DNA of 64,000 nucleotides from Streptomonospora sp. PA3. GTDB lineage: Bacteria; Actinomycetota; Actinomycetes; Streptosporangiales; Streptosporangiaceae. The position numbers and the translations under genes were made by a program. The notes beneath the pieces are model-generated. The model made no database searches. It was given only the letters and a program-made list of their open reading frames with translations, and was not told the origin of the DNA. Positions 25,816 through 36,609 of this stretch are shown in pieces. The stretch is taken from the NCBI RefSeq assembly GCF_009728995.1, contig NZ_VTZW01000003.1, forward strand, positions 408,341-472,340. The letters are read 5' to 3'. Each line of letters starts with the position of its first letter. Positions within the stretch are counted from its first letter, which is position 1.

Positions 25816-26403
25816 CTACACGGGCGCGGCCAGTGCGGTGGCGACGTGGCGGACGAGGCTCTCCAGCACCTCCTTGGCCGAGGCGCGGCTGCGCGCGTCG
25901 CACAGCAGCACCGGCACCCGCTCGTCGAGCGTGAGCGCCTCGGTGACCTCCTGCTCGGTGTAGCGGTAGGCGCCGTCGAAGCAGTTCACCGCCACCACGA
26001 ACGGGACGCCCTGGCGCTCGAAGAAGTCCACCGCGGGAAAGCAGGTGTCCAGCCGCCGGGTGTCGGCGAGCACCACCGCGCCCAGGGCGCCCTGGGCCAG
26101 CTCCTCCCACATGAACCAGAAGCGCTGCTGGCCGGGCGTGCCGAAGAGGTAGAGCACGAGCTGGTCGCTGATGGTGATGCGGCCGAAGTCCAGCGCGACG
26201 GTCGTGGTCTCCTTCTGCTCGACCCCGGCGAGGTCGTCCACGCCCACACTGGCCTCGGTCATCACCTCCTCGGTGCTCAGCGGGGCGATCTCGCTCACCG
26301 CGCCCACGAGGGTGGTCTTGCCGGCGCCGAAGCCCCCCGCGACGAGGATCTTGATCGCCGAGGGGATCGGGCCGCCGGGCCGCTCAGAGTCGTTGGATTC
26401 CAT
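25816..26403 (-). CDS. cvnD: Conservon small GTPase (CvnD type)
   Basis: The 195-residue Ras-like GTPase has the P-loop VAGGFGAGKTTLV, the switch region GVEQKETTTVALDFG, LYLFGTPGQQRFW (G3) and VVAVNCFDG (an NKxD-like position changed to NCFD). It is typical of the last gene of CvnABCD operons, whose proteins form a membrane-associated complex compared to a G-protein-coupled receptor system. The start overlaps the DUF742 gene end by 20 bases, so they are co-translated. Confidence 0.9.
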   Translation of the reverse strand: MESNDSERPGGPIPSAIKILVAGGFGAGKTTLVGAVSEIAPLSTEEVMTEASVGVDDLAGVEQKETTTVALDFGRITISDQLVLYLFGTPGQQRFWFMWEELAQGALGAVVLADTRRLDTCFPAVDFFERQGVPFVVAVNCFDGAYRYTEQEVTEALTLDERVPVLLCDARSRASAKEVLESLVRHVATALAAPV

Positions 26404-26758
26404 CGAGTACCGCCTGGAGTATCTCCCGGTTGACCGGGCTCTGCTGGGTGTAGGGGGCGCGGGCCAGGACGTAGCCCCGGCTGATGAGGTCGCCGAGCAG
26501 GACCTTGACCACGGCGACGGGCATGTCCAGGTGGGCCGAGACCTCGGCCACCGACTGGGGGCGCCGGCACAGGTCGAGGATGCGCAGCTGCTCCGGTTCC
26601 AGCGCCATCTCGTCCACGTCGGCGCGTGCCGCGATGACCACGCTGATCATGTCCAGGCGGACGGCGTCGGAGTGCTCCCGTCCCTGGGTGATGACATAGG
26701 GGCGGACGAGCGGGTCGGCTCCCTCTGCGTCGTAGCCCGGTTCCCGGTGCTCTGCCAT
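26384..26758 (-). CDS. cvnC: Conservon DUF742 protein (CvnC type)
   Basis: The 124-residue DUF742 protein reads LVRPYVITQGRE near its N-terminus. A winged-helix-like segment follows (EQLRILDLCRRPQSVAEVSAHLDMPVAVVKVLLGDL), and it ends VNREILQAVLDGIQRL. It is the third gene of the conservon, 11 bp after the roadblock gene and overlapping the GTPase gene. It is presumed to link the sensor complex to the GTPase. Confidence 0.9.
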   Translation of the reverse strand: MAEHREPGYDAEGADPLVRPYVITQGREHSDAVRLDMISVVIAARADVDEMALEPEQLRILDLCRRPQSVAEVSAHLDMPVAVVKVLLGDLISRGYVLARAPYTQQSPVNREILQAVLDGIQRL

Positions 26759-26769
26759 GGCCGTCGCTC

Positions 26770-27219
26770 CTATCCGGCCGAGGTGCCTGGAGTGGTGTCG
26801 CCGGGTGCGGCGGCCGTCTCCGCGTGGCGGGGCGCGGCGTCGAGGAACCGGCCGACCTGCTCCACGAGCACGTTCATTTCGTAGGCGATGAGGCCGACGT
26901 CGGAGCTCTCCTCGGCGATGACCGCCAGGCAGGCGCCGCTGCCCGATCCGGTGACGAACAGGTAGCCGTGCTCCATCTCCACGACCGTCTGCAGCACCTT
27001 GCCGCCGTTGAAGTGGCGGCCGGTGCCCCGCGCCAGGCTCTGGAAGGCGGAGGCGACGGCGGAGAGGTGCTCGGCGTCGTCGGCGCCCAGGGTGTTGCAG
27101 CGGCCCATGAGCAGGCCGTCGGCGGAGAGGACGATGGCGTACCTGGCGCCGACGGCTCTCTCGACGAGCTCGTCCAGCAGCCAGTTCAGGTCCTTGGCGG
27201 CGTTGTTCGTCACGGTCAC
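26770..27219 (-). CDS. cvnB: Conservon roadblock/LC7 domain protein (CvnB type)
   Basis: The 149-residue protein contains a roadblock/LC7 fold: LNWLLDELVERAVGARYAIVLSADG, HLSAVASAFQSLARGTGRHF and YLFVTGSGSGACLAVIAEE. In this family it acts as a partner or GTPase-activating factor for the CvnD GTPase. GTG 27219 overlaps the sensor kinase stop (GTGA) and has GGAGAAGG upstream; a second in-frame GTG at 27213 is possible. Confidence 0.9.
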   Translation of the reverse strand: MTVTNNAAKDLNWLLDELVERAVGARYAIVLSADGLLMGRCNTLGADDAEHLSAVASAFQSLARGTGRHFNGGKVLQTVVEMEHGYLFVTGSGSGACLAVIAEESSDVGLIAYEMNVLVEQVGRFLDAAPRHAETAAAPGDTTPGTSAG

Positions 27220-29756
27220 GAATCCTTCTCCGTAGTGTTCTGGCGCCGGCCCTCGCTGCGGCCGCGGTGGGTGCCCTGCTGGAACGCCGCCATGTTGCGG
27301 CGCAGCCGCGCCGAGCGGTCCTCGCCGTCCTCCGCAGGCCGACCGGTGCCGGATTCCGGGCTCGCGGGGTTGTCGTACAGCTGCGGGGCCAGGTTCGCCT
27401 GGGGTGTGCGCTTGGGCAGCGGCGCGTGGGAGCCGCTCTCGGGGGCGGCCTCCTCCGGCGGGGCGGGGGTGCCGGCAGCGGTCCCCGGGGCCGACCGGGC
27501 GTCGGAGCGGGCCGTGGGAGAAGCCGGAGGCGCGGGCGCCGGGGCCGGCGCCGGCGCGTTCGCCCTGTCCGCCCCCTCGGCGCCCGCGGACGCGCGGGGG
27601 GATCCGCGGCGGGGCAGGCCCGCGGGGGTGAACTCGGGCTCGGCGGCGCCGCCGGCCTCCGCCTCGGCCGGCTCGGGCGCGGGGCTTCCGCCGGCGAGGA
27701 CGTCCCCGGCAGGGGGCGTGTCCGCACCGTCGGAGCCGGCGCCGCCGGTCGCGGGTGCGGTTTCGCGGGCGGGGCCGGCCGGCCGGGGCGGTTCGCCGGT
27801 GGTCTCGGGCACGGCCGTGTCGCTGATCAGCACCGAGGGCAGCAGCACGATCGCCTGGACGCCGCCGTAGGGCGAGGGCCGCAGCTTCACGCCGATCTCG
27901 TGCCGGTGCGCCAGCCGCGAGACGACGAACAGGCCCAGGCGCATCTTGTCGTTGAGCCGCATCACGTCGAACTCGGGCGGGTTGGCCAGCATTTCGTTGG
28001 CCGCCTCCATCTCGTCCTCCGGCATGCCCAGGCCGCGGTCCTCGATCTCCACGACCACGCCGTTGGGCACCTGCTCGCTGCTCAGCCGGACCGGGGTCTG
28101 GGGCGGGGAGAACGTGGTGGCGTTGTCGACCAGCTCGGCGACGAGGTGGATGACGTCGGCCACCGCCGGGCCCTTCAGCGCCACGCGCGGGACCTGCTGC
28201 CGGTCGACGCGGGTGTAGTCGCCCGACTCGGAGATGGCGCCGCGCAGCACGTCCACCAGCGGCATGGGCTTGTGGAAGGTGCGCCCGGGCGACTCGCCGC
28301 CGAGGATGAGCAGGTTCTCGGCGTTGCGCCGCGAGCGCGTGGCCAGGTGGTCCAGCTTGAACAGCTCGGTGAGCTGGGCCGGGTCCTCCTGCTCGCGTTC
28401 CATGCGGTCCAGCAGCCGCAGCTGGCGGTGGATGAGGGTCTGGCTGCGGTGCGCGATGTTCAAGAACACCCGGTTGATGCCGTGTGCCAGCTCGGACTGG
28501 CGCACGGCGGCGTCGACGGCCAGGCGCTGGGCCTTGTCGAAGGACGAGGCGACCTCGCCGATCTCGTCCTGGCGGGTGGTCAGCCGGGGAAGCGCGGCGG
28601 CGGTGTCCACGGACTCGTTCTGGCGCAGCCGGTGAATCAGGTCGGGCAGCAGCACGTTGGCGCGGTGGTCGGTCTCGTCGCGCAGCCGGCCCAGCCGCCG
28701 CACGATGCTGTTGGTGGTGCTCACCGCCGAGGAGATGGCCAGGAAGCCGATCAGCGCCACGCCCAGCGAGCCGACCGCCGCGATCGTCAGCGCCTGCGCC
28801 GCCCGGTCCGACTGCACGCCGGCGGCGTAGCGGGCCTCGTCCGCACCGATCTCGGTCAGGGTCCGCTTGACGGGGACGTAGGCCGACTCCCACTCCTGCT
28901 GGGTCATGGGCACGGTCGTCTCGTGGCTGTGCGCGCCGGTGACCGGGTCCATGACGACCTGGGGCTCGTGGTCGACGATGCGGCTCTCCATCTCCACCAG
29001 GCGCTGGTACTCCTCCCCGGCCATCAGCCGCTCCAGCCTGCGGTTCTGCTCCGGGCTCAGGAAGCCGCTCACGTTCTCCAGGAGCGTGTGGTAGGAGCTG
29101 GTGAGCCGGGTGAACCGCTGCTGGTCGTCGTGGGTGAGCTCGCCGCCGGCGAAGCTGCGGGTGAGCTGGGCGTCGGCGCGGGCCAGGTGGTCGACGACGC
29201 GGAAGGTGTTCGTCGCGCTGAGGCCGGCGCTGATGGACTCGGCCTCGGAGCCGATGCGCGACTGGGCGTCGAAGAGGTCGGCGGCGGCGGTCATGACCCG
29301 GTTGTAGTCCTCCATGACCTCCGCGCGCGAGGCGTTGCCCGCGTCGACCTTCTCGCGGATCTCGTCGATGCCGCGGTACTGCTTCTCGAACTCGGCCATC
29401 CGCTGCTGGATGTCCTCGGTGGCGTAGTCGCGGTAGGGGGCGAAGCGGTCGAACACCTTGCGGATCCGCTTGTCGGACAGCTGCCGCGCCTGGGCCAGCT
29501 GGTCGCGGGTCTCGTCGGGCCGCTCCAGGTAGGCCACCGTCTGGGAGCGCTCGTCCATCACCGCCGCCAGCGAGACCGCCGCGGGGGTGGAGAGCTCGTT
29601 GGACGCCTCAGCGGTCGCCGACGCCAAGAACGCGTCCCATCCGAGGTAGCCGCTGATGGCGAGCCACAGCGCGATGAAGGCGGCGCTCGGCAGCAGCACC
29701 GCCCTGCGCGAACGGCGCCGAATGCTGGCCGTACGCTTACTCTTCGCTGACTGCAC
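27216..29756 (-). CDS. cvnA: Conservon sensor histidine kinase (CvnA type, NIT domain)
   Basis: The 846-residue membrane kinase has a membrane segment near residues 20-40, an extracytoplasmic nitrate/sulfonate-sensing-like helical domain to about residue 310, and a second membrane span (LTIAAVGSLGVALIGFLAI). A HAMP-like linker and a dimerisation region FLNIAHRSQTLIHRQLRLLDR follow. The ATPase domain has an N box ELVDNATTFSPPQTPVRL and EIEDRGLGM. The last 200 residues are Pro/Ala-rich and disordered. GTG 29756 has AGGAG four bases upstream. It heads the conservon cvnABCD. The stimulus is unknown. Confidence 0.9.
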   Translation of the reverse strand: MQSAKSKRTASIRRRSRRAVLLPSAAFIALWLAISGYLGWDAFLASATAEASNELSTPAAVSLAAVMDERSQTVAYLERPDETRDQLAQARQLSDKRIRKVFDRFAPYRDYATEDIQQRMAEFEKQYRGIDEIREKVDAGNASRAEVMEDYNRVMTAAADLFDAQSRIGSEAESISAGLSATNTFRVVDHLARADAQLTRSFAGGELTHDDQQRFTRLTSSYHTLLENVSGFLSPEQNRRLERLMAGEEYQRLVEMESRIVDHEPQVVMDPVTGAHSHETTVPMTQQEWESAYVPVKRTLTEIGADEARYAAGVQSDRAAQALTIAAVGSLGVALIGFLAISSAVSTTNSIVRRLGRLRDETDHRANVLLPDLIHRLRQNESVDTAAALPRLTTRQDEIGEVASSFDKAQRLAVDAAVRQSELAHGINRVFLNIAHRSQTLIHRQLRLLDRMEREQEDPAQLTELFKLDHLATRSRRNAENLLILGGESPGRTFHKPMPLVDVLRGAISESGDYTRVDRQQVPRVALKGPAVADVIHLVAELVDNATTFSPPQTPVRLSSEQVPNGVVVEIEDRGLGMPEDEMEAANEMLANPPEFDVMRLNDKMRLGLFVVSRLAHRHEIGVKLRPSPYGGVQAIVLLPSVLISDTAVPETTGEPPRPAGPARETAPATGGAGSDGADTPPAGDVLAGGSPAPEPAEAEAGGAAEPEFTPAGLPRRGSPRASAGAEGADRANAPAPAPAPAPPASPTARSDARSAPGTAAGTPAPPEEAAPESGSHAPLPKRTPQANLAPQLYDNPASPESGTGRPAEDGEDRSARLRRNMAAFQQGTHRGRSEGRRQNTTEKDS

Positions 29757-30253
29757 GGTACTCCTAGTGGCGAATCAGGGGGTGGGGCGGCGGCGCGAGC
29801 CGCGGGGCCGGCGGTGCACCCGGAGGGGGCGGGGCCGCGGGATCCGCCGCCCATCGCTGGTCGGCGCCGGGGAGAGATGCGCGAATCCGAGCGCGCAGCC
29901 GGGCTGCTGCGGCGGCGTCGCGTGCTCAGGCAGGGTTCACGGTCTACTTCCCCGTTAAGACGCAGACGTGATCACAGTACTGCTTTGCGCACAGGCAAGC
30001 GCTTAGTGGTAATTGCCCGAACACGATAGCGTGTCGCCCCTTTACTCGGCGATCCGCCTCCTGCGGTTTTGCTGGGGCGCCAGTCCATGTTCGTCCTTTT
30101 TGTTATTGAATGTCGGTTTTTCGATCGTCTGGGAGTGGATCGGACGCGCCGCGACCGATGTCCCCAAGGCGAACGCCCGCCCCCGACGGAGCCGCCGCGA
30201 ATCCTCCGGTTCTCCTGCGGCGCGGGCCGCCGCGTCGTTAACCTCTCGGAGTC
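29757..30253. promoter_or_regulatory. Divergent intergenic region between cvnA and the VanZ/RDD gene
   Basis: About 500 bp carry no supported gene. The part from 29950 to 30130 is markedly less GC-rich than the surroundings (for example GTTATTGAATGTCGG and TGATCACAGTACTG). It probably holds the promoters of both divergent genes. I could not assign individual elements. Confidence 0.4.
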
Positions 30254-31372
30254 ATGGGAGGGCTACTCGCGGTCGACGCCGCGGCGCACGGCGCCGCCTG
30301 CGCCGCCGCACTCACCGCGGCCGCCATGGCGTTCCTGCGCCGCCAGCACCGCCGGTTCGGACGCCTGGCCGGCTGGCCCGGCCGGGTCACGGCGGCGGTG
30401 ATGGCCGCCGCGGGCGGGCTGGCGGTGTTCGCTGTGTACCCGCTGCCGTCCGGCACCGCCGCCTGCGCGGGCGGGGGCGCCGCGCCCGAGCCCGCGCCGC
30501 TGGCGCTCCTGGGCGACCTCGGCTGGCCGCCGGGAGGAGCCGGCGCGGCGCACGCCGCTGCGGCCGCGGCCGCCCTGGTCCCGGTCGGGCTGCTGCTGTC
30601 CTACCGCTACCGGCGCGGCGTGCTGCCCACCGTCGGGCTGTGCGCGGCGCTGGCCACAGGCGTCGAGGTGCTCCACCTCACCGGCCTGCTGGGCGCCTAT
30701 GCCTGCCCCTACCGGGTGGCCGCCGCCGACGACGTCCTGCTCGGGGCGTGCGGCGGCCTGGCCGGCTGGCTGCTCGGACGTGCGGCCAGGCGCGTGCTGC
30801 CGCGCGCCTGGCCGGGGGCCGTGGCCGACCTGATGCCCCCGGGCGGTGTCCGGCGCCTGCTGGCCCGGACGCTCGATACGGCCGTGTGCTGGTTCGGCGC
30901 GTGCACGCTGGCCGCCGCCGCGGCGCCGTGGGCCGAGCGGTATGCGGCGGCCGCCTCCGAGGAGCGGCTGCGCGCCGCGGCGCTGATCGCGCTCGCGCTG
31001 GTGTTCGGCGCGCTCGTGCCCATGCTGCGGCGGGACCGCGCCACACCGGGGCAGGCCGCCTGCTACCTCGCGCTCGCCACCACCGGACGCCGGGAAAGCG
31101 CGGCGCGCCCGCGGGCGCTGCTGCGCCAGGCACTGGTCGCCGTGCCGGTCACCGCGCTGCTGGCGGCGGGCCTGGGCTGGTGGGTCCCGGCTGCGGCCGT
31201 GCTGCACGGCTCCTGCGCGCTGGTGCGCCGCGACCGGGCGGGTCTGTTCGACCTCATCGCCCGCACGCGGGTCCGCACCCGCAGCGCGGTCACGGGCGGG
31301 CTGCCCGACGAGCTCGTGCGCTACACCGCGCCGCCGCCCGTACCGGCGGGCGCGGTCCCCGCCCAGCGGTGA
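30254..31372 (+). CDS. VanZ-like and RDD-domain membrane protein
   Basis: The 372-residue protein has an N-terminal VanZ-like part: several membrane spans, EVLHLTGLLGAYACPYRVAAADDVLLGACGGLAGWLLG, where family members keep a Glu and an R-x-DD-like motif. The C-terminal RDD-like membrane domain starts at RRLLARTLDTAVCWFG and contains GRRESAARPRALLRQ. The VanZ-RDD fusion is known in actinobacteria, and its function is undefined. It converges on the DUF3592 gene 13 bp away. Confidence 0.75.
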   Translation: MGGLLAVDAAAHGAACAAALTAAAMAFLRRQHRRFGRLAGWPGRVTAAVMAAAGGLAVFAVYPLPSGTAACAGGGAAPEPAPLALLGDLGWPPGGAGAAHAAAAAAALVPVGLLLSYRYRRGVLPTVGLCAALATGVEVLHLTGLLGAYACPYRVAAADDVLLGACGGLAGWLLGRAARRVLPRAWPGAVADLMPPGGVRRLLARTLDTAVCWFGACTLAAAAAPWAERYAAAASEERLRAAALIALALVFGALVPMLRRDRATPGQAACYLALATTGRRESAARPRALLRQALVAVPVTALLAAGLGWWVPAAAVLHGSCALVRRDRAGLFDLIARTRVRTRSAVTGGLPDELVRYTAPPPVPAGAVPAQR

Positions 31373-31385
31373 GGGGGAGCCGCGC

Positions 31386-31802
31386 TCATCCCGCCCCGAG
31401 CGCCGGCGCCACCCAGGCCAGGTAGCCCAGCACCAGGCCGATCCCCAGCAGGAGGAAGCCCAGCCAGCCGATCATGATCAGCACCCAGTTGCTCAGCCAG
31501 GGCGCCGCGACGATCCGTGCCCGCTCGGGGTCGGCGGGGTCGTAGGACACGGTGACGATGTCGCCGCTGCGCGAGGCGGTCCATCCGGTGTTCTCGTGCT
31601 CGGCGTGGATCTCCCGCCCGTCGGGCGTGGTGAAGCGGACGACCATCGACGCCGACGTGGCGGTCTCGCGGTAGCCGACGACCTCGCCCTCCGTGCGGGC
31701 GCCGTAGACCGCCAGGAACGCCGAGAAGCGCAGATGGCGCCCGAGGAACCAGAGCATCACCAGCCCGGCCCCGATCGGCAGCAGAGGGTAGACGTATGCC
31801 AC
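31386..31802 (-). CDS. DUF3592 membrane protein
   Basis: The 138-residue protein has two membrane segments (PLLPIGAGLVMLWFLG and WVLIMIGWLGFLLLGIGLVLGYL) around a small beta-rich domain (GEVVGYRETATSASMVVRFTTPDGREI, VTVSYDPADPERARI) typical of DUF3592. GTG 31802 is preceded by AAGGAG at a short three-base spacing. TTG 31838 in the same frame is an alternative giving 12 more residues. Function unknown. Confidence 0.75.
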   Translation of the reverse strand: MAYVYPLLPIGAGLVMLWFLGRHLRFSAFLAVYGARTEGEVVGYRETATSASMVVRFTTPDGREIHAEHENTGWTASRSGDIVTVSYDPADPERARIVAAPWLSNWVLIMIGWLGFLLLGIGLVLGYLAWVAPALGAG

Positions 31803-32197
31803 GGTCTCCTTCGACTCCCTGTCTCGGCCGGATCCCAACCGCCGCCGGACCGCGGCGCCGATGCGCGGACGAAGGCCGTCCCCGGCGGCGATGGCGACAC
31901 GCTATCCGACCCGCCCCACCCCTGCACGAAGGGCGGCGGCGCGCCCCGCCCGCCTGCTCCGCGGTGGGCTGCGCAGCCGGGCGCAGGCCCCTACGACCAG
32001 AGGAGGACACCGCCACCCTCTTATGGGGGAGCGGCGAATACCTCCGCCGACCGATGACGCCGTCCGGGCGCGCGCCTAGTCTCTGGGACACGGTCGGACC
32101 GGCATAGTACGGGGATGCGGATCCGGCCTGACAGTGAGAACGGGGGGCTGGGCTGGGCGCGCTCCAGCCCCCCGCCTCTCACCGGGCGGCACCGCCG
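31803..32197. other. Intergenic region without gene
   Basis: About 395 bp lie between the DUF3592 gene and guaB1, both on the minus strand. It holds the guaB1 terminator hairpin (32142-32173) and presumably the DUF3592 promoter. No open frame here resembles a protein. Confidence 0.5.
32142..32173 (-). terminator. Terminator hairpin of guaB1
   Basis: GGGGGGCTGG (32142-32151) pairs perfectly with CCAGCCCCCC (32164-32173) across a 12-base loop, 24 bp beyond the guaB1 stop. There is no clear T tract, which is common for actinobacterial terminators. Confidence 0.65.
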
Positions 32198-34910
<2,713 letters not shown>

Positions 34911-35977
34911 GCCGGGGTGTCGGCGGCGCCGCGGCTGCGCAGCGCCCATTCCACGCTCGGTTCCACCGCCCAGCGGGTGGCCCTGCGCACCCAGGGCGTG
35001 CACAGCAGGTAGGTCAGCGCCACCGCCAGCGCCGTGGTGGCGCCCAGCGCGGCGTACCCGCCCAGCGCTCCCTCGGCGAACTCGTACCATCCCAGCGCCT
35101 CGGCGCCGCGCACGAACAGCCCGTGCAGCAGGTAGACGTACATGGTCAGCGCTCCCAGGCGGGTGACGTGGGTGGTGCGGCGCGGGGTGAGCGACAGCAG
35201 GGCCGCGGTCAGCGCGAACGCCAGCACCATGAACATCAGGCGGCCGGGGAGGCCCACCGGCAGGAGGTCCATGTCGCGGTCGACGAGGCTCTGGCGCCAG
35301 TAGACCCACTCGCGGCTCACCTCCTCGTGGTAGAGGAAGCACATCGCGGCCGTGGCGGCCATGACGCCGGCGCTCCACACCCGCACCCAGGTCTGCTTGA
35401 GCAGCTCCAGGTGGCGGGGCTGGAGCACGAGCCCGGCGACGAAGAACGGGAGCAGGCTGACGATGCGCGAGGCGTCGAGCATGTCGCCGGTGGTGGCCGC
35501 GCCGCCGACCAGTGAGATGCCCACCGACACCGCGAACGGCCAGCGCACGCGGTTCCACACCGGGACGGTCAGCCGCCACACGAACAGCGCCGCCAGGAAC
35601 CAGGTGATCCACAGCGGCTCCATCGGGCTGTCGGGCAGGCCGCGGTCGGTGGCCGCCGACACCAGGGCGTAGACGCCCCAGAAGATCAGGTACGGCGCCG
35701 CCACGGTGGTGAGGAGCTTGTCGATGCGCCGTCCCGATCCGTCGAAGGACTTCGACAGGTAGCCGCTGATCAGGACGAACGCCGGCATGTGGAACAGGTA
35801 GATCCAGTAGTAGACGGCGTCGGCCAGGGGGGTGTCGCCGCTGAGGGGCGAGATGGCGTGGCCGACCACGACGAGGGCGATCAGCAGGAACTTGGCGTTG
35901 TCCAGCAGCGCGTCGCGCTGCTTGCCGGGGGCGCGGTCGGGGCGGACGTCGCGCGGACGTTCGATGGTCGTGGCCAC

Positions 35978-36609
35978 GTGGTCTCCGAGTCACCGGTATC
36001 GGGGCTGCAGGGCGGGTCCGGGCCGTGCCGAGGGGCGTGCGGCGGCGGCCGTCCGGTGGCAGGCGGCGGGCACGGCCCTCGGGCGCCGCGCAAGGGCGCA
36101 CCCGGGCAGATTTCTGGGAATTCGCTGAGAATTCTGGGAGGACTCTAGCCGCCGGGGGTGGCGAGGGCCACCTCGGGGGGTGGACATCCCATGCTGCTGT
36201 GTGACAATCGCTGGATGCGGCGGGGCCTCCCGGTCTCGAAACGGTAACACGCCACTCCGGTAAGCTGTGAATAAGCTGTGAATCCTGAGGGTGCCGCGCG
36301 GGTGCGGCCCCGACTCCGGCGCGCCGGGGTCGCACCCGGGCGGCACCCGCCCCCGGACGCGCCTGCCCGGCCGGGGGCACCGGGGGTGGCGGCCCTCCTC
36401 AGCGGCGCGGATAGGCTCGTGCTGCACCCCCGCCCCCGGGGGGAAGGTTTGAGATTCCTGTGAGCCAGCGGGACAATCGGCGCTGCGATCGCACGCCGGC
36501 GGCGGCGCCGCCCGCGAGATCGCACCCGGTCCTGTACCAGACGAAGGCGGTGGAAGCGGTGCCGCACGCGGTCGACCCCCAGCGTGTCGCTGAGCACGGA
36601 GGTGCGGTG
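35978..36609. promoter_or_regulatory. Divergent regulatory region with two kinds of direct repeats
   Basis: This gene-free stretch includes TTCTGGGA at 36112-36119 and again at 36132-36139 (20 bp apart, two helical turns), and a perfect tandem AAGCTGTGAAT at 36262-36272 and 36273-36283. Both look like binding sites for regulators of the divergent acyltransferase and M20 genes. A GTG at 36460 would extend the M20 frame upstream, but it lacks a well-placed ribosome site. Confidence 0.5.

Noticed and set aside
27267-29750. 827-residue plus-strand frame opposite cvnA
   Set aside because: Gly/Val/Leu/His-rich shadow without motifs; the minus strand carries a clear histidine kinase.
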